NCBI RefSeq assembly: GCF_003254705.1
Contig: NZ_QFYR01000005.1
Coordinates: forward strand, 124,001-188,000
DNA: 64,000 nt
Direction: 5' to 3'
Source of the DNA: Phenylobacterium deserti
GTDB lineage: Bacteria > Pseudomonadota > Alphaproteobacteria > Caulobacterales > Caulobacteraceae
How positions within the stretch are numbered: the first letter of the stretch is position 1; every line of letters begins with the position of its first letter. The position numbers were made by a program, and so were the translations under genes. Positions 44,630 through 53,954 of this stretch are shown one piece after another. Under the pieces are notes generated by a model. It worked only from the letters and a program-made list of their open reading frames with translations. It did not search any database and was not told where the DNA came from.

Positions 44630-45364
44630 TCAGGTCCGGACCCAGTACTCGTAGAGCCAGGCGAACTCGAAGCCGGCGCGGCGGTAGAGGTTTCGGGCCG
44701 GATTGGCGGCTTCGACCTGCAGGAAGATGCTTTGGGCCGCGCGGTCTCGCGCGGCGCTGGCGAGGGCGGACATGACCGCTGCGGCGTGTCCGCGACCACG
44801 ATGCGCCACGGCCGTGCGAAGGCCGTGCAGGCCGGTCCAGGCGTCTTCCAGGCTGGCGACACCCACAGCGACAGTGCGGCTGCCCTCTCGAACGCAGCCA
44901 TAGAGTGCGCCGGGCGAGCGGCTGAGACTGGACACGCGGCTGGCGCCGTCGGCGGGATCGAAGCCTTCGCCGGTGAACACGGACGCCCAGCCCGCGTCAG
45001 GTCGATCCAGCACCTCGGCGGCGCCGCGCGACAAGGCGGCTAGCCGATCGAGGTTTCCGATCTTCACGACCGTGGGCTTGGTGGGCGCGTAGCCGCGGCG
45101 GGCGAGCGCCGCGCGCAGGTCGGCCAGACCAGGAAGGTCGGCGATGCGGAAGGCGGGCTCCAGGCCACGCGAGCGATAGGCGGCCTCGATCTCGTCGAGT
45201 GCGGCGGCGCCTAGGTCGTGACGGAGCGGCACGGCGCTCTTGGCGCGGCCGATGGCGCCGGCGTCGAGCGGAACCAGCCAGCCGTCGATCTCGACGACTT
45301 CGGAAGGGGCCACGCCCGAGACGGTGGCCCGCTCCACACCTTCGACGTCCACGTCGAGGCGCAT
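44630..45364 (-). CDS. GNAT-family N-acetyltransferase
   Basis: About 244 aa. The C-terminal half has the GNAT acetyl-CoA site: a central beta strand VAVGVASLEDAWTGLHGLRTAV, then HRGRGHAAAVMSALA (the RGRGHA pyrophosphate loop), and the IFLQVEAANPARNLYRRAGF block, ending FAWLYEYWVRT. The substrate is unknown. A GTG at 45367 could also start the gene. The start overlaps the smpB stop (TGATG), so it is coupled to smpB in the dapA-smpB run. Confidence 0.85.
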   Translation of the reverse strand: MRLDVDVEGVERATVSGVAPSEVVEIDGWLVPLDAGAIGRAKSAVPLRHDLGAAALDEIEAAYRSRGLEPAFRIADLPGLADLRAALARRGYAPTKPTVVKIGNLDRLAALSRGAAEVLDRPDAGWASVFTGEGFDPADGASRVSSLSRSPGALYGCVREGSRTVAVGVASLEDAWTGLHGLRTAVAHRGRGHAAAVMSALASAARDRAAQSIFLQVEAANPARNLYRRAGFEFAWLYEYWVRT

Positions 45365-45822
45365 CACCCCTTGTCGCGCAACAGCCGAGCCTTGTCCCGC
45401 TGCCAGTCCCGCTCGGCGGCGGTTTCGCGCTTGTCGTGGATCTTCTTGCCCTTGGCCAAGGCGATCTCGAGCTTGGCGAGGCCCTTCTCGTTCCAGAAGA
45501 GCTTCACCGGGATGATCGTGCGCCCTTCCCGCTGAACCGCGCCGATCAGCTTGTCGATCTGCTTGCGGTGCAGGAGGAGCTTCCGCGGGCGGCGAGGCTC
45601 GTGGTTGAAGAACTTGCCGGCCTGCGGATAGGGCGGGATGTCGGCGTTGATCAGCACGATCTCGTCGCCTTCCACGGCCGCATAGCTTTCGGCGATGTTG
45701 GCCCGGCCGTTCCGCAACGACTTCACCTCCGAGCCGGTCAGGGCGAGACCGGCCTCGATGAAGTCCTCAAGGAAATAGTCGAACCGCGCCCGCCGGTTCT
45801 CGGCGATCAGCTTGTTCGACAT
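45364..45822 (-). CDS. smpB: tmRNA-binding protein SmpB
   Basis: SmpB brings tmRNA to stalled ribosomes for trans-translation. The 152-aa protein starts at ATG 45822 ([26 protein letters not shown]), with [19 protein letters not shown], then [27 protein letters not shown], and the C-terminal [27 protein letters not shown] tail, a family hallmark. The longer upstream frame overlaps dapA and is rejected. Start overlaps the dapA stop (TGATG). Confidence 0.96.
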   Translation of the reverse strand: MSNKLIAENRRARFDYFLEDFIEAGLALTGSEVKSLRNGRANIAESYAAVEGDEIVLINADIPPYPQAGKFFNHEPRRPRKLLLHRKQIDKLIGAVQREGRTIIPVKLFWNEKGLAKLEIALAKGKKIHDKRETAAERDWQRDKARLLRDKG

Positions 45823-46706
45823 CAGATCACACCGGCGTCCCGCATGGCCGCCAGAACTTCGACGCGCGAGGCCTCGGAGGCGGGGACGATGGGCAGGCGC
45901 ACGTCCTCGGCGCACAGGCCAAGATGGGCCAGGGCGTACTTGGTCGGGGACGGCGAGGCGTCGGTGAACAGCGCCCGGTGCAGCCGAACCAGGGTGTCCT
46001 GCAGCTGAAGGGCGGCGGGGAAGTCGCCGGCCAGCAGGGCGTTGTAGAAGGCGGCGCACTGGTCCGGCGCCACATTGGCGGTGACCGAGATGCAGCCATG
46101 GCCGCCGTGGGCGATGTAGCCCAGGCCGCTGGGATCATCGCCCGAAAGCATCACCCACTCCGGACCGCACATCAGGCGCTGGAAGCTGGCGCGGACCAGG
46201 TCGCCCGTCGCGTCCTTGATCCCGATGATGTTCGGCAGCTTCGAAAGACGCGCCAGGACTTCGTTGGAGATGTCGATGCCCGTGCGGCCCGGCACGTTGT
46301 AGACCAGCACCGGCAGCTGCACCGCCTCGTTGATGGCGGCGTAGTGGGCGTAGAGGCCTTCCTGGCTGGGGCGGTTGTAGTAGGGCGTGACCACCAAGGC
46401 GGCGTCGGCGCCGATTTCCTTGGCGTGGCGGACGAGCTCGATCGCCTCGTCGGTGGAGTTGGAGCCGGCCCCGGCGATCACCGGCACGCGGCCAGCCGCG
46501 GTCTGGACGCAAAGCTCGACGACCCGGCGGTGTTCCTCGTGGCTGAGGGTGGCGGTCTCGCCGGTGGTGCCGACGGGCACCAGGCCGTGAACGCCGCCCG
46601 CGATCTGGCGCTCGACAAGGGCCACGAAAGCCTCCTCGTCGACCTGTCCGTTGCGGAACGGGGTCACGAGCGCCGGAAAGACGCCCTTAAACATAATCTC
46701 GGACAT
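45822..46706 (-). CDS. dapA: 4-hydroxy-tetrahydrodipicolinate synthase
   Basis: DapA condenses pyruvate with aspartate semialdehyde, the branch to lysine and peptidoglycan meso-DAP. The 294-aa TIM-barrel aldolase carries [17 protein letters not shown], then [11 protein letters not shown] with Tyr136 and [12 protein letters not shown] with the Schiff-base Lys164, matching E. coli Tyr133/Lys161. Start ATG 46706, with an alternative Met four codons later. Divergent from the transglycosylase gene; downstream smpB and GNAT are coupled. Confidence 0.95.
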   Translation of the reverse strand: MSEIMFKGVFPALVTPFRNGQVDEEAFVALVERQIAGGVHGLVPVGTTGETATLSHEEHRRVVELCVQTAAGRVPVIAGAGSNSTDEAIELVRHAKEIGADAALVVTPYYNRPSQEGLYAHYAAINEAVQLPVLVYNVPGRTGIDISNEVLARLSKLPNIIGIKDATGDLVRASFQRLMCGPEWVMLSGDDPSGLGYIAHGGHGCISVTANVAPDQCAAFYNALLAGDFPAALQLQDTLVRLHRALFTDASPSPTKYALAHLGLCAEDVRLPIVPASEASRVEVLAAMRDAGVI

Positions 46707-46840
46707 ATGTGCACAAGGCCGTGAACCGGCCGCTTCTCTGTTGTTCGGCGTTCAGATTGGCCGCGACAATATGGGGCGTGGGTAACACCCGCAATCTCCC
46801 TATGTACGTGGCGAGACTCCCGGGGGCGTTCGTAACAGTC

Positions 46841-48934
46841 ATGGCCCGCAAAGCTTTCCTGATTTCCGCAGCTGTCGTGCTGGCCAGCGTGGCCGCGCAT
46901 GCCCAGCCCGCCGACCCGATCGGCGAACTGCTCGCGCCTGCCGCGAGCACGCCGCCGCCGGCGGCCGACCACCAGACGGTGCGCCGGCCCCTGTCGGAGA
47001 GCGACCTGACGACCTTCCGCACCGCGCTGGAAGCCGCGCGTCGTGGGGACGTCACCGGCGCCCGTAACGCCATCGCCCTGCTGAATGATCCGGTGGCGCG
47101 CAAGACGGCCAACTGGGCCCTGGTGGATGCGGCCGGCGAATCGCTGGGCTTCTTCGAGGTGGATCGCGCCCGTCGCGAGCTGACCGACTGGCCGCGCGCC
47201 TCGCGCCGAACGGCGGTGGCCGAGAAGCTGGTGCTGACCTCGGGCAAGACCCCGCGGCAGATCCTCGACTGGTTCGGCGATCGCGATCCGGCGACGGCGC
47301 AGGGCGCGATGGCCAAGGCCGACGCCTATCGGGCGCTCGGCGAGATCGACAACGCCAAGAAGCTGATCCGTACCTGGTGGCGCGACAAGAGCTTCGAAGC
47401 CGATGTCCAGCGCACCATGCTGACCCGCTTCGGCGACCTGCTGACGGCCGAGGATCACATCCGTCGGGCCGACACCCTGCTGTACGGCGCGCAGGGCCCA
47501 GCGGCGCGCGACGTGATCACCTTGCTGCCGGCCGACCAGCAGCAGGCCGCTTTTGCGCGGATCGCCCTGCGCAGCGGCGCGGCCAACGCCAACGACCTGG
47601 TGGCGGCCCTGCCCGCCTCGGTGTCCAACAGCCCGGGCGTCGCGTTCGAGCGCGCGGCCTATCTGCGCAAGAAGGGCCTGACCACCATGGCGGCGGGCCT
47701 GGCGGTCAACTTCCCGAAGGACGTGACGAGCTCCGACGGCGCCGAGAAGGTGTGGGACGAGCGCTACCAGCTGGTGCTCGCATCTCTGCGGGCCGGCGAT
47801 GCGCGCGCGGCCTATGCGGCGGCGGATGCGGGCCTGACCAGCGGCTCCGACGCCGCCGATTCCGAGTTCTACGCTGGCTGGATAGCGCTTTCGAAGCTGA
47901 AGGATCCCGAGCGGGCGGCGCGCCACTTCCAGGCGCTGGAGCGCATCGGCCAGTCGCCGATCACCAAGGCCCGGGCCTACTACTGGCTGGGCCGCACGGC
48001 CGCGGCGCGGGGCGACCAGGCCACCGCAGAGGCGCACTACAAGAGCGCCGCCAAGCACCACACCACCTTCTATGGCCAGCTGGCCGGTGAGAAGCTGGGC
48101 CAGCGCCTGGTGCTGGGGTCCGACCCTGTGCTGACCCAGGCGGATCGCACCCGGTTCGAGGGCCGCGACACGGTTCAGGCCGCGCGCCTGCTGTACGATG
48201 TGGGGCAGAAGAACCTGTTCAACGTCTTCGTGCTGGCGCTGGACGACATCGTGCCCACGGCGGCCGACCAGGCGCTGTTGGTGGACATGGCGCGGGGCTA
48301 CGGCAATCAGGATCTTTCCATGAAGGTCGCCCGCGCGGCGGCCCAGCGCGGCTTCATCCTGCCCCAGCGCGCTTATCCGCTGCGCACGCCGCCGCAGGTG
48401 GCGAACGGGCCGGAGCCGGCCCTGGTGCTGGGTATCACCCGCCAGGAAAGCGGCTTTGATCCGCTGGTCCGCTCAGGCGTCGGCGCGCGCGGGATGATGC
48501 AGCTGATGCCGGCCACGGCGCAGATCGTCGCCCGCAAGATCGGTGTGGACTACTCGCCCAGCATGCTGGACCAGCCGGAATACAACATGCGGCTCGGCTC
48601 AAGCTTCCTGGGGCAGCTGGTGAGCCAGTTCTCCGGCTCGTACGTGATGGCGATCGCCGGCTACAACGCCGGTCCCGGCCGCCCTGTGCAGTGGTCCAGC
48701 TTCTGCGGCGACCCCCGCGGGGGGAACAGCGACCCGATCGACTTCATCGAGTGCATCCCGTTCTCGGAGACCCGGAACTACGTGATGCGCGTGATGGAGG
48801 GGATGCAGGTCTACCGGGCCAAGCTGAACGGCGGCTCGGCCCCGATCACGCTGTCCAGCGACCTGCAGCGCGGCGCCTATGGCTATCCGCCCCCCGCCTC
48901 GACCGTGGCGGCGGCCAGCGAAACGGCGAGCTGA
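46841..48934 (+). CDS. soluble lytic murein transglycosylase
   Basis: 697 aa from ATG 46841 (MARKAFLISAAVVLASVAAHA), giving a signal peptide; a longer frame from 46709 is rejected. The long helical super-structure is of TPR-like repeats (for example GARNAIALLNDPVARKTANWAL, AAEKVW-type segments). The C-terminal SLT catalytic domain has the Glu in ITRQESGFDPLVRSGVGARGMMQLMPATA (Glu about 536), then AGYNAGPGRP. Slt70-type enzymes cleave peptidoglycan with 1,6-anhydro ring formation. Confidence 0.9.
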   Translation: MARKAFLISAAVVLASVAAHAQPADPIGELLAPAASTPPPAADHQTVRRPLSESDLTTFRTALEAARRGDVTGARNAIALLNDPVARKTANWALVDAAGESLGFFEVDRARRELTDWPRASRRTAVAEKLVLTSGKTPRQILDWFGDRDPATAQGAMAKADAYRALGEIDNAKKLIRTWWRDKSFEADVQRTMLTRFGDLLTAEDHIRRADTLLYGAQGPAARDVITLLPADQQQAAFARIALRSGAANANDLVAALPASVSNSPGVAFERAAYLRKKGLTTMAAGLAVNFPKDVTSSDGAEKVWDERYQLVLASLRAGDARAAYAAADAGLTSGSDAADSEFYAGWIALSKLKDPERAARHFQALERIGQSPITKARAYYWLGRTAAARGDQATAEAHYKSAAKHHTTFYGQLAGEKLGQRLVLGSDPVLTQADRTRFEGRDTVQAARLLYDVGQKNLFNVFVLALDDIVPTAADQALLVDMARGYGNQDLSMKVARAAAQRGFILPQRAYPLRTPPQVANGPEPALVLGITRQESGFDPLVRSGVGARGMMQLMPATAQIVARKIGVDYSPSMLDQPEYNMRLGSSFLGQLVSQFSGSYVMAIAGYNAGPGRPVQWSSFCGDPRGGNSDPIDFIECIPFSETRNYVMRVMEGMQVYRAKLNGGSAPITLSSDLQRGAYGYPPPASTVAAASETAS

Positions 48935-48949
48935 CGAGTCCGGGCGCAG

Positions 48950-49711
48950 CTACCGGCTGCGGCGCGTGGCGACCAGGACCGGGCCCGCAGCCGTGTGCTG
49001 CAGTTCGCCGTCGAGGTTGAAGGCGGCCGCGAGAGCCTTGCGGCTGAGCGCGTCCCGCGGTGGGGCGTCCGCGAGAACGCGGCCCTGGTGCAGGACGAGG
49101 ATGCGGTCGCAGGCGCGGGCGGCGAGGCCGAGGTCATGCAGGGTGAGGACAACCGCTGCGCCACGGGTCGCCTCCTCGCGCAGAAGGTCCAGCGCCAGAA
49201 GCTGAGCGTCCGGGTCGAGACCGGCGGCCGGCTCGTCGGCGATCAGAAGCGGCGCCTGGGCGACCAGCAGGCGCGCCAGCAGCACCCTCGCCCGTTCGCC
49301 GCCGCTCATCTCCAGAACTCCGCGCGGTTCGAGACCTTCGAGCCCGACGCGGGCCAGGGCTTCGAACGCGCGGGCGCGAGCCTCGGCCGGCGGGCGGTGA
49401 TGGGCGCCAAGGCTGGCGATGCGCCATGCCGGCAGGTTCCAACCGAGGTGACGCTCCTGCGGCAGATAAGCCGCGCGGGCGGCGCGCTGGAGTTCCGACA
49501 GGCTGTGGACATCGGCGCCCGCAAGGCGCGCGTGGCCGCCGTCCAGCCGGACGAGTCCGAGGGCTGCGCGCAACAGGGTGGTCTTGCCGGCGCCGTTCGC
49601 ACCGACCACGCCGACCACCTCGCCGGCTTGGGCCTGGAGCGAGACATCCTGCAGAACGGGGCGGCCGTCGCGGCCGACCTGCACCTGTGCAAGTTCGAGG
49701 GCCGGGGTCAT
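48950..49711 (-). CDS. ABC transporter ATP-binding protein (BtuD/FecE type)
   Basis: The 253-aa ATPase has Walker A GANGAGKTT near residue 38, a Q-loop PQERHLG, signature MSGGERARVLLARLL, Walker B PLLIADEPA and the H-loop TLHD. Similar to the FecCDE/BtuCDF importer ATPases for B12, haem or siderophores. The start overlaps the permease stop by 4 bp. It is the last gene of the SBP-permease-ATPase unit. Confidence 0.91.
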   Translation of the reverse strand: MTPALELAQVQVGRDGRPVLQDVSLQAQAGEVVGVVGANGAGKTTLLRAALGLVRLDGGHARLAGADVHSLSELQRAARAAYLPQERHLGWNLPAWRIASLGAHHRPPAEARARAFEALARVGLEGLEPRGVLEMSGGERARVLLARLLVAQAPLLIADEPAAGLDPDAQLLALDLLREEATRGAAVVLTLHDLGLAARACDRILVLHQGRVLADAPPRDALSRKALAAAFNLDGELQHTAAGPVLVATRRSR

Positions 49712-50694
49712 CCGCGCCAGCTCCGCGCCGCGCGCCAGGCGATCAGGGCGAACAAGGGCGCGCCGAACAGGGCGGTGACCACGCCGAGCTTCAGCTCCTG
49801 GTCCGTGGGGATCAGGCGGGCGGCAAGGTCCGACAGGACTAGGAGACCCGCGCCGGCTAGGGCGGAAGGCGCCAGCACGCGGCCTGGATCCGCGCCGGCG
49901 CCGGCGCGCACTAGGTGGGGCGCCGCCAGACCGACAAAGCCGACGATGCCAGCCACCGCCACCGCCGCGCCGGTCAACAGGGAGGCGCCGGCCACCGCCG
50001 CAGCGCGCAGGCGCGCCATGGGCAGGCCGGAAAGCGCCGCCGCTTCGTCACCGAGGGTCAGCATCAACAAGCCTCGCGCCGCATAGACGCAGAGCCCTGC
50101 GCCGATGGTCATCGGGATGAGCCCCCGGCCGATGTCGCCCCAGTCGCGGTTGGCCACCGAGCCGAGCAGCCAGGAGAAGACCTCCGCCAGGGTGACCGGC
50201 GAGGGCGAGAAGTTGAACACCAGCGAGGTCAGGGCGCCGGCGAAGGCGGACAGAGCCACGCCAAAGAGGATCAGGGTCTCCGGTTCGCGGAAGCGGGCGG
50301 CGAGCGCCGTGAGCATCAGGCCGACCAGCAGCGCGGCGGCCAAGGCGGCGGCTTCCACCGCGCCGGCGAGGCCCGCAAGACCGGCGGAGATGGCGAGCGC
50401 TGCGCCGAGGCCTGCGCCCCCGGAGACGCCAAGGACCCCCGGGTCGGCCAGGGGATTGCGCAGCAGGCCTTGCATGACCGCGCCGGCCAAACCCAGCGCT
50501 GCACCCACCACCACGGCGGCGGCGCTGCGCGGGGCCCGCACTTCCCAGAGCACGACGCCCGGTCCGGAGGCGGGATCGGCCAGGGCCTGGGCGAACTGGG
50601 CGCCGGTCAGCTGGACTTCGCCCAGCAGGAGACCGGCCGCGCACAGGATCAGCAGCACCACCGCCAGCAGCAGATTGAGGCGCAGGTCCTTCAC
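49708..50694 (-). CDS. FecCD/BtuC-family ABC permease
   Basis: 328 aa with about nine to ten hydrophobic segments. The family pattern includes VRAPRSAAAVVVGAALGLAGAVMQGLLRNPLADPGVLGVSGGAGLGAAL, then FGVALSAFAG and PHLVR near the C-terminus (GLAAPHLVRAGAG). The GTG start at 50694 overlaps the SBP stop (GTGA). Frames extending upstream overlap the SBP gene and are rejected. Imports a metal-chelate or cobalamin-type ligand. Confidence 0.9.
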   Translation of the reverse strand: MKDLRLNLLLAVVLLILCAAGLLLGEVQLTGAQFAQALADPASGPGVVLWEVRAPRSAAAVVVGAALGLAGAVMQGLLRNPLADPGVLGVSGGAGLGAALAISAGLAGLAGAVEAAALAAALLVGLMLTALAARFREPETLILFGVALSAFAGALTSLVFNFSPSPVTLAEVFSWLLGSVANRDWGDIGRGLIPMTIGAGLCVYAARGLLMLTLGDEAAALSGLPMARLRAAAVAGASLLTGAAVAVAGIVGFVGLAAPHLVRAGAGADPGRVLAPSALAGAGLLVLSDLAARLIPTDQELKLGVVTALFGAPLFALIAWRAARSWRG

Positions 50695-51527
50695 CGCGGG
50701 GCGCTCCGGGCCAGGAGCTCGACAGCTTCGGCCGCGCCCCAGTCCGGACAGCCGAGGAGCGCGCCCGGCAGGCTGGCGGCGGCGCGCTTTCGGACGATGT
50801 TCTGGACGATGCGGTGGCGCCCCTCCCCCCACGAACTGCCGGAGAGCTGGAAGGTATCGAAGAAGCCCAGCACCACGCGCTCGGGCGGATCCATCGCAAG
50901 GCCTTCCAGCGAGAGCACCTGAAAGCCCGGCCGCGTCTCGGCGTTGGTCATACCGGCGGCGCGCAGGATGGCGTCGACCAGTGTGCCGGAGCCGGCGGTC
51001 AGATTGCCGGGGGTGAGGTAGAGGGCGCGAACGCCGCGCCAGGCCCCGGCGGACCGGGCTAGGCGCGCATCCATCTGCCGGACCAGCGCTTCGCCCTTGG
51101 CATCCTGCCCGAGGCCATGGGCCGCCTTGTGAATGTTGCGCCGGACGCCTTCGAAGTCGCTGGCGTCATCGATCGTGACCACGCGCACGCCCCGCTGTTC
51201 CAAGGCTCGCACCAGCCGCGGATCGCCGCCCCAGTAGCGGATGACGACCTGCGGGCGAGCGGCCAGGGCGCTCTCCAGATCCAGCCGTCGCATGGGCAAG
51301 CCGCGAGCGAGGTGGCGCAGGCGCGAGTCGGCGTCGTCGGCTCGGCTGGACAGTCCAACGATGGCCTCGCGGGGGCTGAGGCCCAGGACGAACTGATCGG
51401 CGCAGGAGTCGAGGGACATCACCCGCGGCGCGGCGTGAGCAGCGGAGGAGACGGCCAGCGCGAGGAGCGCCACAAGGACGCTCAGTCGGCGAGCAGGCCG
51501 TGCATGAGGGCGTCGAGGGTGACGCAC
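50691..51527 (-). CDS. periplasmic binding protein of the BtuF/FecB type
   Basis: I place the start at GTG 51527, preceded by GGGAGG 7 nt upstream; this gives an Arg-rich n-region then LSVLVALLALAVSSAAHA as signal peptide. A CTG at 51485, overlapping the TetR stop, is an alternative. The mature domain starts APRVMSLDSCADQFVLGLSP and carries the type III SBP layout (RPQVVIRYWGGDPRLVRAL, GVRVVTIDDASDFEGVRRNI). The ligand (cobalamin, haem or ferric siderophore) is not resolved. It overlaps tetR by 46 bp and the permease by 4 bp. Confidence 0.82.
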   Translation of the reverse strand: MRHPRRPHARPARRLSVLVALLALAVSSAAHAAPRVMSLDSCADQFVLGLSPREAIVGLSSRADDADSRLRHLARGLPMRRLDLESALAARPQVVIRYWGGDPRLVRALEQRGVRVVTIDDASDFEGVRRNIHKAAHGLGQDAKGEALVRQMDARLARSAGAWRGVRALYLTPGNLTAGSGTLVDAILRAAGMTNAETRPGFQVLSLEGLAMDPPERVVLGFFDTFQLSGSSWGEGRHRIVQNIVRKRAAASLPGALLGCPDWGAAEAVELLARSAPR

Positions 51528-52129
51528 ATCAGCGCCTCCCGGTCGGCCCAAGGGAAGCCCTGGCGCGTGATCAGCAGGGCCACGACGCCGTGGCAGGACA
51601 TCCAGAAGGTCTGGGCCGCCGAATCGGCCGTGCCGGTGCGCAGGCGCCCGGCGGCGGCGATCTCGCGGACCACCCCTGCGAAGCTCTCGTAGCATTGGGT
51701 GCTCAGGTCGACCGTGTCCTCGGGCCAGGCGCCAGCCGATAGCGGACGAGGGGCGCTATAGACAAGCTGGTAGGCGTTCGGATGAGCGAAGCCCCAGCGC
51801 ATGTAGGCTTCCAGCATCAGGCGCAGCCGGGCCACCGCCTCGACCGGCTTGGCCGCCAGTTCCCGGTTCTGCTCCAGCATCTCGCGAAGAGCTTGGTTGC
51901 AGATCTCCAGCAGGATCGCGTGCTTGTCCGGGAAGTGCATGTAGAGGGCGGTGGAGGACACCCCCACCTCGTCGGCGATCCGCCGGATGGTGGCGCCTTC
52001 GTAGCCCTCGGCGATGAAGATGCGCTCTGCGGCATGAAGGATCTCGGCCCGGCGCAGGTGGCCGTCGCCCTTCGCCTTGCGCGCCGAGCGGCGCACCCCG
52101 GCTTTCGTTCCCGTGCCTGCGGAAGTCAC
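51482..52129 (-). CDS. TetR/AcrR-family transcriptional regulator
   Basis: 215 aa, GTG start at 52129. The N-terminal HTH is LHAAERIFIAEGYEGATIRRIADEVGVSSTALYMHFPDKHAILLEI, a strong TetR signature. A C-terminal ligand domain follows with the TetR_C-like WMSCHGVVALLIT. Its 3' end overlaps the binding-protein gene by up to 46 bp, so it is part of the same transcription unit and may regulate this importer in response to a small molecule. The ligand is unknown. Confidence 0.88.
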   Translation of the reverse strand: MTSAGTGTKAGVRRSARKAKGDGHLRRAEILHAAERIFIAEGYEGATIRRIADEVGVSSTALYMHFPDKHAILLEICNQALREMLEQNRELAAKPVEAVARLRLMLEAYMRWGFAHPNAYQLVYSAPRPLSAGAWPEDTVDLSTQCYESFAGVVREIAAAGRLRTGTADSAAQTFWMSCHGVVALLITRQGFPWADREALMCVTLDALMHGLLAD

Positions 52130-52257
52130 TACGACCTCTCGTTGTTATTCTAGCGGCACCAGAGCCGGAATTCGCAGCTGCTTGCAAGTTGTTGATCGCA
52201 AAAGGGTTCGCCGGCGGGGCTGGACGTGGCCCGTCTGTTACGCGTAAGCCCCGCGCC

Positions 52258-53166
52258 ATGAGCGCCAAGAAGCCCGCCGTGGCCGACGCGCCCGGCGTGA
52301 TGCGCACCCGGGCCTGGAAGGATTACGCCCTGCTGGACAGCGGCGGCGGCCGCAAGCTGGAACGCTACGGCCCCTTCACGGTCGTGCGACCGGAGCCGCA
52401 GTGCCTGTGGGCGCCGCGCCTGCCGCAAAAGGTGTGGGACGAGGCCGACGCGGTTTTCGACCCGGCGGCCGGCGACGATGAGGACAGCGGCCGCTGGCGC
52501 TTCCGCGGCAAGCCGCGCGAGACCTGGCCGCTCTCCTGGGGCGAGGTGACGTTCCAGGGGCGGTTTACGGCTTTCCGGCACCTGGCCTTCTTCCCCGAGC
52601 AGGCGGCCAACTGGAGCTGGCTTACCGAGCGCATCCGGGCGCATGGCGGCCAGCCCAAGGTGCTGAACCTGTTCGGCTACACCGGCGTCGCGAGCCTGGC
52701 CATGGCGGCGGCTGGAGCCGCGGTCACCCACGTGGACGCTTCCAAGAAGGCCGTGGCCTGGGCGCGGGAAAACGCCGAGCTGTCCGGCCTGGCCGACCGG
52801 CCGATCCGCTGGATCACCGAGGACGCTCGCAAGTACGTCCAGCGCGAGGTGCGGCGCGGATCGAAGTACGACGGGATCATCCTGGACCCGCCAAAGTACG
52901 GCCGCGGACCAGGCGGCGAGGTGTGGCGCCTGTTCGAAGACCTGCCTGAACTCGCCGGACTATGTGGCGAACTTCTTTCGGAAAACGCCTCCTTCCTGAT
53001 CCTCAACGCCTATGCCGAGCGGATCAGCGGCGCGGCGCTGGCCGGCCTGCTGTCGGAGACCCTCAAGGGACGCGGCGGGACCATCGAATGGGGCGAGCTG
53101 GCGCTGGCCGAAGACAGCGGCGAACGCGAGATCGGCATGAGCTTCTATGGCCGGTGGGCGTCGTGA
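52258..53166 (+). CDS. class I SAM-dependent rRNA methyltransferase (RlmI/RlmK-like)
   Basis: 302 aa from ATG 52258 (MSAKKPAVADAPG). Motif I VLNLFGYTGVASLAMA near 140, an acidic VTHVDASKKAVAWARENAE motif II region, DARKYVQRE, and the motif IV DPPKYGRG in GIILDPPKYGRGPGG, the pattern of 23S rRNA cytosine methyltransferases. The N-terminal domain (LDSGGGRKLERYGPFTVVRP) is typical for the family. The stop overlaps the next gene's GTG (GTGA), so it is coupled to the TrmH-like gene. Confidence 0.87.
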   Translation: MSAKKPAVADAPGVMRTRAWKDYALLDSGGGRKLERYGPFTVVRPEPQCLWAPRLPQKVWDEADAVFDPAAGDDEDSGRWRFRGKPRETWPLSWGEVTFQGRFTAFRHLAFFPEQAANWSWLTERIRAHGGQPKVLNLFGYTGVASLAMAAAGAAVTHVDASKKAVAWARENAELSGLADRPIRWITEDARKYVQREVRRGSKYDGIILDPPKYGRGPGGEVWRLFEDLPELAGLCGELLSENASFLILNAYAERISGAALAGLLSETLKGRGGTIEWGELALAEDSGEREIGMSFYGRWAS

Positions 53167-53954
53167 ACGCGCGCACCGTCACCTCGCTGAGCAACCCGAC
53201 GGTCAAGGCTGTCCGCGCCCTGCATCTGCGCAAGGAGCGCGAGGAGACCGGCCTGTTCGTCGCCGAAGGGCTGAAGAACGTCACCGAGGGCATCGAGACC
53301 GGACACGCCCCGCGCATCCTGATGTACGGCCGGGACGGCGCCGACCACCCGGTGCTGCAAAAGGCGATCAAGGCCACGCAAGGCGCGCGCGGCGAGGTGA
53401 TCGAGGTCACCCACGACATCCTGGCCAAGGTCTCGCGACGGGATAATCCACAGGCGGTGGTCGGCGTCTTCCAGCAGCGGTTCACCGCCCTGGCCGAGAT
53501 CCAGCCGGACATTGCGCCCTGTTGGGTGGCGCTGCATCGGGTGCGCGACCCGGGCAACCTCGGGACCATCGTGCGCACCGCCGACGCGGCCGGCTGCGGC
53601 GGGGTGATCCTGGTGGGCGAGTGCTGCGATCCCTATTCCGTGGAAGCGGTGCGGGCGACCATGGGGTCGATCTTCGCCGTGCCGCTGGTACAGGCCAGCG
53701 AGGCGGAGTTCGCGGCCTGGCGTGCGGGCTGGCCGGGATCGGTGGTGGGCACCCTGCTCTCGGCCGACAAGGACCACCGCACGGCCGAGTATCGGAAGCC
53801 GGCGCTGGTGCTGATGGGCAACGAGCAGTCCGGGCTGACGCCGGACATGGCGGCCCTGTGCGACGTCAACGTGAAGATCCCCATGCGCGGACGGGCCGAC
53901 AGCCTGAACCTGTCCGTGGCCACGGGGATCATGATCTACGCCGCGGCGCTCTAG
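53163..53954 (+). CDS. TrmH-family (SpoU) RNA methyltransferase
   Basis: The 263-aa protein starts with GTG at 53163, overlapping the upstream stop. The SPOUT family motifs are present: motif 1 HRVRDPGNLGTIVRTADAAG, motif 2 LVLMGNEQSGL and motif 3 IPMRGRADSLNLSVATGI. The N-terminal 110 residues form a substrate-binding domain with RALHLRKEREETGLFVAEG. Members 2'-O-methylate tRNA or rRNA; the target is unknown. Its stop shares a CTAG with hrpB. Confidence 0.9.
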   Translation: MNARTVTSLSNPTVKAVRALHLRKEREETGLFVAEGLKNVTEGIETGHAPRILMYGRDGADHPVLQKAIKATQGARGEVIEVTHDILAKVSRRDNPQAVVGVFQQRFTALAEIQPDIAPCWVALHRVRDPGNLGTIVRTADAAGCGGVILVGECCDPYSVEAVRATMGSIFAVPLVQASEAEFAAWRAGWPGSVVGTLLSADKDHRTAEYRKPALVLMGNEQSGLTPDMAALCDVNVKIPMRGRADSLNLSVATGIMIYAAAL

